Shown here: one piece after another, positions 49,029 through 60,060 of the stretch
Layout of the letters: the number at the start of each line of letters is the position of its first letter
Numbering within the stretch: position 1 is the stretch's first letter
Assembly (NCBI GenBank): GCA_905221605.1
Contig: CAJNDS010000483.1
Coordinates: forward strand, 62,001-126,000
Reading direction: 5' to 3'
DNA length: 64,000 bases
From: Symbiodinium natans
Taxonomy: Eukaryota > Sar > Dinophyceae > Suessiales > Symbiodiniaceae
Translations under genes and position numbers: made by a program
Notes under the pieces: model-generated
Seen by the model: the letters and a program-made list of their open reading frames with translations, nothing else
What the model was told of the DNA's origin: nothing
Database searches by the model: none

Positions 49029-51544
49029 AGCCGCAGGTGACAAAGCTAAGCTGATCGAAATGTTCAGAGACATTCTCTGGCGGCATAAAGCTTTGCCGAT
49101 GTTGGGGTCACCACGCACTGCAAACATGACGAGGAGCCAGTCCATGCGATTCTTGGATTCTGCTATGCACTTCTGCCCTTACCCAAGCCAAGAGGCCTGA
49201 AAATCCAGGTGAATCGAATAGGCATCCGAGCGAAGGTGAAGACGAGCCTCGTGAGAAGCGGCCGTATGGCTGGCTGGCTCAACGCAGTGTGAGAGTGTTA
49301 AGTTTCACTCGTGGAACATTGCAGTAGAGGTGACAAGGGGCGGAGAATATCCAGACAGTAAGACAGTAAGACCACAGGACAGCAACGTAGGTTTGTGTGA
49401 GTGAGATCTGAAACGGATCGAGGGCTTGTTGATTCTATCCACCCGAACGAACGCAAAGATCTGGCTCAACGCCTCTTCACTCTGTGATATCCTGACAGAC
49501 TGATCAATCCCCTCGACAAACCAAAAGAAGCTGGACATCTCACTCTGAATGACCGGTCGGTGTCCGACAAGGAGCGTGTCGAGCATGCTACCGACGGCCA
49601 TCAGCAAGCCCGCGACAACCAAACCTTCGCTTGGATAGGCTGGCATGCACCAGCGAGACCCGTCCGAATCTAATGCGCTTCTGTTCTTGGATTTATTGTT
49701 GCTAATCACCCTATGACGTTGCTATGTTTACGAATCACCTGATGATATTCTGTACTGTAGGAGCTGGCTGAAAGAGCCACGGTTCAATGTCGACCAGTCT
49801 ACATCCAGATGCCTTTGTGGCCTTAGCTTCTGCTACCTCATTTAGGGTTCGCTTATTGGTTTCTTAGAGTTGAAATAAGAGCAGAGTAACTGTAGTGTTA
49901 GCCCTAGCCCACGCGGGGAGACCCCATCGGCTTAGCAGGCCGACGCCTTAGCCACTCGACCAAAGTGTCTTCTGGTACTAAAACCTGACGACTTACCGCT
50001 TTGAAGACGACTGAGAACGAGAGCCGTGAGTACCTTCCGAGCACAAAGCAAGTTGTAGCGCAAACTATACTGTAGAACCCTACACTTATAACTACCCATG
50101 ACCCTTCAAGTATGAGATCTTGTACAACCTCTCCTATCCTGTTCTATCGAAATCAGAGAGCGACGGGCAAATTGACAAGCTAGCGTCTTGACTTGTACGA
50201 TCGCACCTCCACGGAGTACCATGTGCCATAGGAAGCATTATGTCTCCCATGAACCCGGGTACTTGATAAACATCTCGAACCCTCCACGCCGATGGAAAGG
50301 TGAGACCCGGATGCACGCAACCTCCATGTTTCTACATGTTGGGCGTGTACTGTGCAGACGTTCCCTCAGCCCTACCCGGTTGTGGCACATTGAGCTGCAC
50401 CAGGCCACTGTGGTCGAAGTACTGCGTGCCAATCGCCCGGAAGTGCTGCTGGTCCAGGTTTAAGTTCAGCAGAAACTGCCCAGGCACGTGGTTTGGCTTC
50501 CACTGGAACATTGGGAGCTGACATCTTGAAGATGTGGCTGGGGGTGTTCTGTTAAAGCAGGGTGCCAGCTACCTTTCATTTACGTGAATTCCTGATAGTA
50601 GGACCCCAAGCAATGGAACTGCACTTCCTTCGATGCCCGCGCAAAGGACAAGCCGAACTAGTCCGTTCCCGTTCCAAGATTAAGCATCGTCCTGGCAGCC
50701 GATCCACTGCAGGAACCCTAATGCTAGGCTTAAGAATTCGGATTGCCCTATGCCCTCTGGCCACGAGTGGCATTTCTGTGCTATTGGAACGCGACTTGCG
50801 CACGACCCTGGCAAGGCATCTGTCACTCATTTTCCCCTATCATAAGCATCATCCTGCCGGGCAAAGACATTGGTGACTGAGAAGCCTCAGAATGCTGCAA
50901 TAGGCCACCCTCACCCCACGTGAGGGTCAAACTTGCACCCAACTCTCACGCTCAGGTCGCACCTTCCGAAGGATGATGATCTCGATCACAAGCTCGATGA
51001 TGAGCCCAACGCCAGGTGGTATGTACCAGATGTTCGACAGATACCTCGGAGCGAATGTCTCCGAATGTCTTCACATTGATCTATACCCCCCTTAGAACCT
51101 TAATAAACATACTATTTTTAATGTCCTCTTGGGATTTATATAAACAAAAATGCAAAATGGGATATAGTGATTCCATAGGGGCTCCTGATGCTGCTGAGCC
51201 ACGGGTTGCCACCGTTGGGCACGTGGCACCACTCCCCAGGCGGAACCCAGCTCCAAATGTCCTGCCACAGCTCTTCGGGAGTCAATATTCTTATTGCTAT
51301 TATGATTATTATTATTATTATTATTCTGTGTGTGTTTTTCTTCTAGCTTTGGAAGTCGAAAGTAAGCCTAGCACCCGGCTCAAGTGCACCCATTACCGTC
51401 GCGTTACATCCGGCATCAGTGCTGCTACGACTTTGACCTCTCGCTGCAATACCAGGGATTGCAAGGCGGCTCCTGCGTTGGTGATCGCTCGTGGCACCAG
51501 GGTGGCACTTCGCAAAACGTCAGGATGACCAGCGCGACAATGGC
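46819..51544 (-). CDS. Voltage-gated cation channel-like gene, copy C
   Basis: Right to left. 51438-51544, after GTCGCAG: AIVALVILTFCEVPPWCHER then a Cys/Pro-rich loop, donor GTCAAAG; this resembles the S1 helix of protist two-pore/CaV-like channels. 51.2 kb: an exon with unsettled frame. 50963-51044: YLSNIWYIPPGVGLIIELVI then EIIILRK, donor GTGCGA (S2-like). 50376-50502: WKPNHVPGQFLLNLNLDQQH then FRAIGTQYFDHSGLVQLNVP, donor GTAGGG, bounded by good splice sites, role unknown. Hydrophobic pieces at about 49105-49170 (NRMDWLLVMFAV) and 48270-48365 (LRMFFAWVTVIIF). About 47395-47450: GVFWLIFLVIGQILC, aligning with WGDVAW-L/Y-I/V-F in copies A and B. About 47098-47158: LLNLVIDAFVAAYLKGSEEE, the S6 end. 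46819-46865: ELDRKASAEAVNAGI, donor GTAGGT (cytosolic). I could not find its S4. It may be a complete diverged gene or a decaying copy. Confidence 0.5.
46916..47026. mobile_element. Foldback/MITE-like element 5
   Basis: The left end AGGGGCCCAAGAAAACCACA, with AAGGATCCTAC after a short gap, pairs with the right end (reverse complement AGGGGCCCAAACAACCACAA, then AAGGATCCTAC). The arms are about 38 bases with small gaps and the unit is 111 bases. It shares the GGATCC core with element 4. Confidence 0.75.
47475..47514. repeat. Interstitial telomere-like repeat (CCCTAAA)n
   Basis: About five units on the plus strand (CCCTAAA with one CCTAAAT and one CCCCAAA), inside channel copy C. Confidence 0.85.
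48994..49025. repeat. Poly-G run (about 32 G)
   Basis: Uninterrupted G-run; on the minus (coding) strand it is poly-C. Its length is unreliable in any assembly. Confidence 0.9.
49905..49970 (-). tRNA. tRNA-Ser(GCU)-like sequence, probably a truncated pseudogene
   Basis: The minus strand has TTGGTCGAGTGGCTAAGGC (a class II D-arm/A-box), the anticodon arm TCGGC-CTGCTAA-GCCGA with anticodon GCT, and a Ser-type long variable arm TGGGGTCTCCCCG. After that the T-arm fails: no GGTTCRANNCC B-box follows and no 3' acceptor strand pairs with the 5' AGACACT. It is either a pseudogene or the tRNA-derived head of a SINE. On the coding strand it lies inside channel copy C. Confidence 0.55.
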
Positions 51545-51857
51545 CTGCGACATGCACATGCAGAAAAGTTACATTGCCGATCAGGACTTCTCTAGGCTCT
51601 GGACCATAGTCTGACATCGTCTATGCCTATGCTTAAACAAAGCATGTGGCTTCCGGACAAGCTGGCCAGGCATCCACGTCACTTCAAAGCTGGGCATAAA
51701 GTTGATCCTTACGTGCTTACCTTCTAGACGGTGAAAGCCAGAGCCTTGTAGTAGAGCTTGTTGTGGCGCATCACCTAAGCTCACATGGCGCGCGCTGGAA
51801 CGAAGCAGCGCCTGCTTGAAATCCAAAAAACGCTCAAGCCTTGGAAAATACATGCAG

Positions 51858-51858
<1 letters not shown>

Positions 51859-51945
<87 letters not shown>

Positions 51946-51957
51946 GCAACAACAACA
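51859..51957. repeat. (CAA)n microsatellite
   Basis: About 33 CAA units with two point changes near the right end. The poly-Gln, poly-Thr and poly-Cys frames are artefacts. Confidence 0.95.
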
Positions 51958-51975
51958 AGGTTCAGCCGTAAAGGA

Positions 51976-52841
51976 CAAACAACAAACAAGTACAAACAAA
52001 CAAACAAACAAACAAACAAACAAACAAACAAACAAACAAACAAACAAACAAACAAACAAACAAACAAGCAAGCAAGCAAGCAAGCAAACAAACAACAAAC
52101 AACAAACAACAGACAAACAAGCAACAAACAAGCAACAAACGAGCAACAAACAAGCAACAAACAAGCAACAAACAAGCAGCAGACAAGCAACTAACAAGCA
52201 ACAAACTAGCAACAAACTAGCAACAACGAAGCAACAACTAAACAAACAAACAAACAAACAAACAAACATACAAACAAACAAACAAACAAACAAACAAACA
52301 ACAAACTAGCAACAAACTAGTAACAAACTAGCAACAAACTAGCAACAAACTAGCAACAACGAAGCAACGACTAAACAAACAAACAAACAAACAAACAAAC
52401 AAAGAAACAAACAAACAAACAAACAAACAAACAAACAACAAACTAGCAACAAACTAGTAACAAACTAGCAACAAAAAAAGCAACAAACAAGCAACAAACA
52501 AGCAACAGACAAACAACAGACAAACAACAAACAAGCAACAGACAAACAAACACACAGAACACACAAACAGAACAAGCAAACAGAACAAACAACAAACAGA
52601 ACAAACAAACAGAACAAACAAGCAACAAACAAGCAACAAACAAGCAACAAACAAGCAACAAACAGGCAACAAACAGGCAACAAACAAGCAAACAACCAAC
52701 CAACAAACAAACAACAAACAAGCAACCAACAAGCCAACCAACAAACAAACAACAAACAAACAACAAACATACAAACAAACAACAAACAAACAAACAAACA
52801 AACAAAAAAACAAACAAACAAACAAGCAAGCAACAAACGGT
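51976..52841. repeat. Composite (CAAA)n and 11-bp (CAAGCAACAAA)n array
   Basis: About 860 bases of C/A-only sequence: CAAA blocks, CAAG blocks, an 11-base unit CAAGCAACAAA and its variant CTAGCAACAAA. A block with CTAGCAACAAA, AACGAAGCAAC and AACTAAACAAAC occurs at about 52200-52300 and again at about 52320-52430, so a segment of about 125 bases was duplicated. Confidence 0.9.
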
Positions 52842-53849
52842 TGCTTTTTCGCTTCTGCTTGGATCCAGGAACCTTGAAGTGCTGCTGCCGCGCCGCAGCA
52901 GTGTCCTCGGGATACCTCTGAAGCTTCACAGAGGCAGCTAACTGCACAGTGGAGTCAGGCTGTGGTCCGAGCTGTTTAGCACGGTTAGATCGACTCTCTC
53001 ACGTCCGCTCTCTCAAGAAACCCCCACGCGGCCCTAGTTACACCGAAACATCTAGCACTGCAAGCGCCCGAGTCTCCGATACGCAGTGAGTTCATACCAA
53101 AAGGTGCGAAATCAATCCTGCGACCTACCGACGGGACAGCCTAAACTCGGCAACGCTGTGCGACAGTTACTGAACGACCTGCGCACCTTGCCCACTCAGT
53201 GTGGAAGATCGCATTTTCAAACTGCCAGGCTGCCTTGCACATGCTGCAACCGCATCTGAAGCAAGCGGCTACTTCGACTGGCAAAACTACCGAAATACCG
53301 AATCAGCAAAGCCCATAGCTACACTCCAACATATGAGGGCCGAAAGCTATGCTTGGCAACCTTATTGATAATGGCGTGCCACCTTTACATACCAGCCGCC
53401 CGGCAGACCAACAGTCAAAAGAACTTTCTACACCCTCCCAAAACGAAAGTTGCCCCAAAGATGGCGACACGGTCGATTGCGTTGCAGCTGAGCCTTGGCA
53501 ATTCGTTCATGCGAGAGCGCCTCGGTTGATCATGGTAGCTCTTGGGCTGATCCAGGGCTCAAGCTACACAAATGGGTGCTTCGGAAGAGGTCCACAATCC
53601 ATGCCACAGAGCTGGGTAGTCATCGACCTTCTTCTTCTCCAAAGCTTCTTCATAAGCCTCATGGTTCGAGTCATTGCAGGGCTACAGGTCACACCTAAGT
53701 GCTGCTTTGGGCCGTAAGGACAAGCAAGGATTCAGATTGGATTGCACCACTTTGAACGTGGACTTCTTGCGGAAGGGATGAAGAGTAACATGGGCCGCAC
53801 GTACCAGAGATGTCCCGCACATTTTACAGATAAGCACCCTAATCTTCCT
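52842..53849. other. No gene recognised; one possible exon
   Basis: Near 52850-52950 the minus strand reads QLAASVKLQRYPEDTAAARQ then QHFKVPGSKQKRKSNR, a basic, protein-like frame without fixed splice sites. Elsewhere only short frames are seen. Confidence 0.3.
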
Positions 53850-56800
53850 AAACACCTCAGCCGGAAGGAGCCCAGCCTCCTTCAACAACTTTGGGAAGTT
53901 CGGCTCATCCTGACAGGGCATCCGGGCTCAGGCATGTGAGAACGACACAGGTATGGCTTGGGGTTCGTGACCCTTGCTTCAGTTGCGCTCTTTGCGTGCT
54001 TGCTGGCCTGCGTGACGTAGTGCACCTGCATGTCTCTTTTCTCAAACTTCTCCTGGACCTGCGCGGGACATGCTGCGAGTCGCACAAGAGGCATGTGCGT
54101 CCCGGCACGTCCAGGCGATATCCCATTTGTGCTGAATGTGCCCCAGTGACCTAAAGTCTCCCAGCAACCCCTTCGGCTACATGAAGGAAGCCTGCCACGA
54201 TCATTCACGCAAATCCCCTGCCATTTTGGGATCGTCAAGCATTGGAGCTGAGCCTCTTCGAAGAATTCATCCTGGGTTGAAAAGTGGCAGCTTGCCTTCT
54301 CATGCCTTCTCTACTTTAAGCACCTTGACCCGTGACTTGCTGAGCATGCCGGGGATGTGCAGATACTGCTACCGAGCATTCTGGGCAGGATCAACCTGGA
54401 TAATCCTTCACGCTCGCGACCTGACCCGGATCCAAACAGTGCCGCTGCTGACCAAGCTTCGATGTCGAAGCCTTTGCTGGACTTGCCCTCTTCGTGCTCC
54501 TGCAAAACACTTTCATCACTGTTTCACTCTTTTGTTCTTCCTTTTCTTCTTCCTGCAGGGTTTGGGGTCCAGGGCCCTTCCTCCGCGCACCCAAGGGTGT
54601 CAGCGATTCGAAGCTGGAGTCTTTCTAGTTTTTCTTCCGAGGGGCTTGAGGATGGTAAACCCAGCGCACGCGCGCGGGCGCGCCTTCGGGAGAGACTCCC
54701 TCCCTCCCTCCCTCCCTCCCTCCCGCGCCCTCCCTCTCTCGCTCTCCTCGACGCTCCTGACCTCCGGGCGCCGGGCGTGCCCTCCATTCACGGTCGTGTG
54801 AGTGCCAACGGCTTCTATTATGCGCACACATGCACACCTGCAGTTCCAGCTAGCAAGGTTCGAGGTGCACCCGGTTCTCCCTTTTGCAGAGTGGATCGCA
54901 AAACATCATTCATAATCTTGGTACTGGGTAGTTGGTAGCGGGCCAATCGATGTTAAAGACACACGGGCTCCTCCTCTCCATGACCATGCTCCGCATGACC
55001 ATGTTCAGCGTGTTCGGCAGGTCCGTGGGCATTCTCGTGCCCCTCCTGCAATCTATCAAGCTTTGAGAATGGAATTCCAGCACACAGCTTCCCAACAACC
55101 GCCAGATGATAACCCGACACTCGTACAATCTCATCATGCGCAGCCAATCGGCCCTTGTGCATTATGCACAGCCTCTCAGCCCTGAATCACTGATTGGGTC
55201 CTGTAGGCCTCGAACACCACAAGCCCAAAGCCCCAAACTAGAGACTTGCTCTATCTCCACATTGGGGGCCCTGTTCATGCAAACCTTAGAGCATAGAGAC
55301 GCTGCTTGCTCCAGTCCAGCATTGGCGAAGGACTCGAAGCCCCAAACACAGCCTAAATCCAAAAGACTTGCGCTCTTCGAGGGAGAGCCTCTTCCTCCTC
55401 CTCCTCCTCTTCTTCTTCGCCCTGGTTGACCATCCAGGGGCCAGCTTGCGTGGATGTAAAGCACAAGCGAGAGGGGTCACATGAGATGTTTTTTTACCGT
55501 GTAGATGCGAGGCTTGCAAACACCAACGTAGCCTCTTCTTTCTCGTTTTCCTGCACCAGCTGGACTGAAGGAATGTAGGATATCCAGGGCTCGCTTGAAT
55601 TGCATGCCGTCAAGCAGTCAACCGGTCGCGTGCAAAGATATGCTAGTTGACGACAGTTCTGACTCCCAGAAGCTACGTTTAACACTCACTTTAGGATATT
55701 ACAGGTGATTGGACTCGCACATGCCTCTCGGAGCTCGATGTAGGCTTCAACCGTGAAGGCCAAGAGGATCTCAAACATAATGGCCACCTGCCGGCGAGCT
55801 CCGTGAATCCGAGTAGTGCCAAGCGTGCCATGACTGGCCATCGCACATGGGGGCCCGGCTCCCAGAAAGTAGAAAATTGGGAAGATCAACCAAGCAACAT
55901 CACCCCACCTCGGTAAAGGTGGTCTGATCGCTTGATGGATCCATGGGCGCACGCTCTCAGAATGCGCAAGGGCATGGCAGAGAGTTCCACTAGTGAGTGT
56001 GAGTCTGGTGTGACGCGCACACTACAAGTCGACCCTGAATCCATGAAGTGGCTCCCCATTCCAATAAGCCTTCCCATTCCAATAAGCCTTCCTCGAAAAA
56101 AACACAAGGCCACACTATATCATCCCTTAAAGGGTATATAAAGGGGGATATAGGGCCCTATATATGTAGATAGATATATATATATATATACCCTACAAGG
56201 GATTATGTCCCTTCTACGTCCCTGAAAGGCAGCAGACTTGGTCTCATCTGGGGCCTGAGATCAACTCCTGGGGCCGCGACTCCGAAGCGGCCTCCAGGGC
56301 CTGGGGAGAGCACGGATACGAACTTCTATGAGCGCAGCTCTAGACCTGCGCTCATAGCGAAGACTATATGGACACAGAGAGATACATGTATATAAATGTA
56401 TGTGTATATATATATACATAAATATATATATATATATATGTATACATTTCTATATATATATATATGTGAAGTGGGGTTATGATAATGACTAGGGAAGCCC
56501 TCTCGGAGCCCTCAGACCGTCGCGCCCTTCTTGCGTGCGACGACATGTGGCAACTCGGAGTTTAATTGAGTTCTTCTCGTGGCGCGGAGAGCTCGGCAAG
56601 TCAGGCACTTTTTGAAAGGCCGACAACAAGGCGCGGGCACGGGTACGGGCACATGTTGTGGGCACCAGCTTGGCAGCAGCCGACAGCTAATATAATATGA
56701 TTCATGACTCACAACCCAACTCCCATGCGCTTCCCTTCGGCCTCAGCGTTGGTGGGAACATACCTTGGCCCATGCACCAGCTTACTAAGTTACAAAGTTC

Positions 56801-59800
56801 AGCCACCACATTGTTCAGCTTTCTGTTCAGCGAACACCAGTTGCCCAGGGCCATGGCTCACAGAGAAGCTGCGTAAAGAAGAGGGCGAAAGCCTCACGGT
56901 CTGGGCATGCATTTAGTGTGACAATCAGACGTCACTAGCCTGTTCTCGGCACGATCCTGTAAGAGAAACGACGCGACAGCTACCAGCATCTGTTCAGCGA
57001 CTAGTTCTCTGAATTGTTGTCCATGATCGGGTCTCTGCTAGCACCCGGCCTTTAAACTTCGGGCACCCCCAGAAGCCCATCATGTATGGAGGGCTCGAAC
57101 GGCCGAGATCGAGCTCCCAGCCATGATAGCATCGTTAAAGTTGAAGACGAACCAGTGCTTCTCCTGATGCTGTTGTCAAGTTGTTCAGCGCCTCAGCTAA
57201 TGATAAATACGTTGTCTATTCAATCCTTCGGCAGATTCGCCAGCGCAGCCAACAGTGGTGTTTCTCACCACCCGGCCTCGTACTCCGTGTGCTTGAGATC
57301 TGGATTGCCCTGCATGACACCCGTGCTTAGGTTCTACATGGCGTCAAACTGTTACTTGCCTCGGTCGTCTGTGGTGCTACTCAGGAGCTGTTCTGAGAAG
57401 TCAAGCAAGCTCGCCTTGTACAGAACACCACCAAACAGGTTGACGCCGAGAGTCATAAAGAAGAACACCACCTTGCAGCATGTCAGAGTTTCACGCCTTC
57501 AGTTGGAGCCTTGCGACAATACTGGTAGCATTGACTTTGGACTGGCAGGGTGCCACGGTGAAGGCATCCAGTGATTACTGGGTGGGTTGTGTCGAAATAA
57601 CAAACTTGTAGACCCTAAACTCGTGTTTGAGCACACTCACCCAACCGTGCCAAGCGGCGCAGCCAAGCATGAGGAGGATGCTGCCTGTAAGTCTCAGCAG
57701 CTGTCTGGTTCAGAATTTCGGGATGTCTGAAACTGCCCGAAAGGGATGATTGCAGACTGGCTAGGGATCGCTACCCCATAGTGCGCGACAACCTTTAAGA
57801 AGCTCAGCCAGCCAGCCAGCCCTCAATGTTCAATCTCAATAACTTAGACAAACAATCCATGTGCCCCGTTGGAACCAGCTGGGCACCTGCTGCAGAAACC
57901 ATTTTGGAGACTGCATTGGCTAAGAACCTGGCGGGCGGAGGCGTTAAGCTACGACCTTACGACTGCTACAGGGTAGCTGTGACGACGGACGGAGGCTCAG
58001 CTGGAGGTTTGGCTGCGTTCTGTGCAATCAGTACACCGGGCTCTTACCACGTGCGTTGCAGCAAGGCACCATGGCTTATAAAAGCGTCAAAGATCTACGA
58101 AGTATACCCTGGAATCCAAAGTGGCAGAGGGGTGCATTCCCTCGAGCTTCCAAGTGCCACACTGCACGGAGCGAAGCGATTTCAACTGCTTGACCACCTC
58201 AAGACTTGTCAGGACAGCTTCAAAGTCTAGGAATCTAGGGTCCACAGCTGCCATGCGCAGTCCTATCCTAGCCAACTGAGAAAGTGCTCCTATGCGCAAG
58301 TTCGATATTTCCTTCTGAGCTTCAGACACGCAGCAGGCGCAGCAGTCGCAGGATGTTCGCGTACTGCTTTAGATCAAACGGCATAACCTCAGGCGACAAG
58401 TGCAGCTACGGCACCGCCTACAGTTTGATATGGCCATAGCAGAACATCCCATGGATGTCTGAAGACTACAAAACAGCTTGGCTGTTTTCACCGCCTGGTG
58501 GCGGCCTTTTCAAATCTTATGATTGGCATGCAAAAGTGCACAGAAACCCTTGGAAGCTCATCATCTTCGAGCTGAGCCCTGCGACGTAGACGAGGCCCCG
58601 GCGCTGTTTGGTAAGTACGGCAACACGCTTGTGAACAGCAACAGGAAGGTCGTGAAGAAATCGAAGCCTCAAAGCCAAAGGAAGGTCGGGTTTCTCTGCA
58701 TATCTGCCATCTTTTGCATAGACATCGGCTTAGACATGCTTAGTAAGGTACACTTAACACCACATCTGCGGCCCACGCGGTTCGCAGCGGAGCGCCAATA
58801 CGCGTCCCAGGAGCGCACCGTCACCTTGACTGCGACCTTGGCCAGCCCTTTCAAGTTGACTCTGGTTAGTATTATTACTAAGGGGTTTATAAGGGGGCCA
58901 CAAAGTACTATTAATATGGGCTTCTTTACTCCCAAGGCAGAAGCCGAGCTCTGGCGTACGCAGCACACTGGGCACGAGGGCTGTCACTTCACAAACACTG
59001 GTTCAAAGGTTATATTAAAGCTAAGGCCCCAAGTAGACCTATAGAACCTGTTCAACTCTGCAGATGCAGTGCCGGACCTCGCCCAAATACACGAAGGAGA
59101 AGACTAACTCGACCTTCGATGGGGCGAACTGCTTGCAATCACCAGATCTGCTCTACACGGGGCGCACCTTGCGGACCAATGTGACAATCAAATGGACTAG
59201 CATAGGCCGACTGTCCTGTTTCACACTGTAAGGGCCAAGCATATCCGGTCCAAACCTGGGCGGAAACGAAGGCGTCGCGGCCACTACCACTGATGAATAA
59301 ATCGCTGGCGATTGAGAGTCCGATCCCCGCGATGTGAAAAGTGCTTAGCAGAAACGGTGAATTCTCGGGCACCGCTAGACCTCGCCATCGATTCTTTTGT
59401 TGGCATTCTCACTTCTCCCGGATGTCACATGTGAAATGAGTGCTGGCCTCGGCGGTCATATATTCAGGCCCCCCAGCCACTCAGTTTTCTTGTGAACATA
59501 TGCTCACACACAGCGCTCACATAAACACACATTGTATAGATGATAGATAGACATTTCATACATAATTACACAGCCTGAACATGGGGCGCCTCTGCACCCA
59601 GGCTCATTGGGCGCCGTTTTTTCTCCGGGCGCAACTCATTGCCCACGAAAGTGCTACCAAAAGCACATGGTAGACATGATTGTCACTAAAAAACTCTTAC
59701 TAGTAGTACCTTTTTCTTCATGGTAACGTAGCAGAACCTAAGCTTCGCCAAGCTGACTGCGCTTCACGGTTGCGAAAGTAAAACAAGAATGCAGGGCGTC

Positions 59801-60060
59801 CACTGCAGTGGGTTCCCTGAGTACCTGTTTCTTAAGAATCCTATACGAGGCATCGATAAGGGGGCGCTAACTTAGAGCAACTCGCACAAGTGCGGAAAGG
59901 ACCAGCAACTGCGCTCGCACTTCACAGATTTCGGGCCTCCCGGGCTGTTGCAACTGCAGCCACGGAACTGGTGGGTCCCCCCAGTCGTTGAGGTTGTAGG
60001 CCGACCTCAAACCACAGGCACAGCCAGACTTCCAAAAGCCTGCTGCGAGCTTCGCATAGA
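53850..60060 (-). CDS. Voltage-gated cation channel, copy B
   Basis: Right to left. About 59970-60050: LRSAYNLNDWGDP (S2-S3 start, shared with copy A). 58328-58387: MPFDLKQYANILRLLRLLR, the S4 sensor. About 58165-58225: EVVKQLKSLRSVQ (S4-S5). 57646-57684: SILLMLGCAAWH (S5). 57415-57471: VVFFFMTLGVNLFGGVLYK, GC donor. About 57115-57163: EKHWFVFNFNDAIMAG (pore). About 55865-55908: WGDVAWLIFPIFYFLG. 55725-55787: VAIMFEILLAFTVEAYIELR, then E, with a GC donor (S6). 55533-55550: ENEKEE. 54965-55045: EGHENAHGPAEHAEHGHAEH then GHGEEEP, a His/Glu-rich cytosolic insert with donor GTGTGT. 54421-54499: EHEEGKSSKGFDIEAWSAAA then LFGSGS. About 53975-54058: VQEKFEKRDMQVHYVTQASK. About 53850-53909: DEPNFPKLLKEAGLLPAEVF. 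The exon order matches copy A, so the two are paralogues or repeated domains. The tail exons after S6 could in principle begin another gene. A foldback element (56122-56203) sits in one intron. Confidence 0.7.
54695..54725. repeat. (CTCC)n microsatellite
   Basis: About seven perfect CTCC units within an intron of copy B. Confidence 0.9.
56122..56203. mobile_element. Foldback/MITE-like element 6 (TA-rich)
   Basis: The left end ATCCCTTAAAGGGTATATA pairs with the right end (reverse complement ATCCCTTGTAGGGTATATA): 17 of 19 positions. The interior is (TA)n with a palindromic TAGGGCCCTA. Unit 82 bases, in an intron of copy B. Confidence 0.75.
56393..56466. repeat. (TA)n with TATG/TATC variants
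   Basis: About 74 bases of TA-rich dinucleotide sequence, an AT-rich island in otherwise GC-balanced DNA. Confidence 0.85.

Noticed and set aside
51785-52309. 174-codon Gln/Thr/Lys-rich open frame
   Set aside because: It is the translation of CAA and CAAA repeats; all six frames are open for the same reason.
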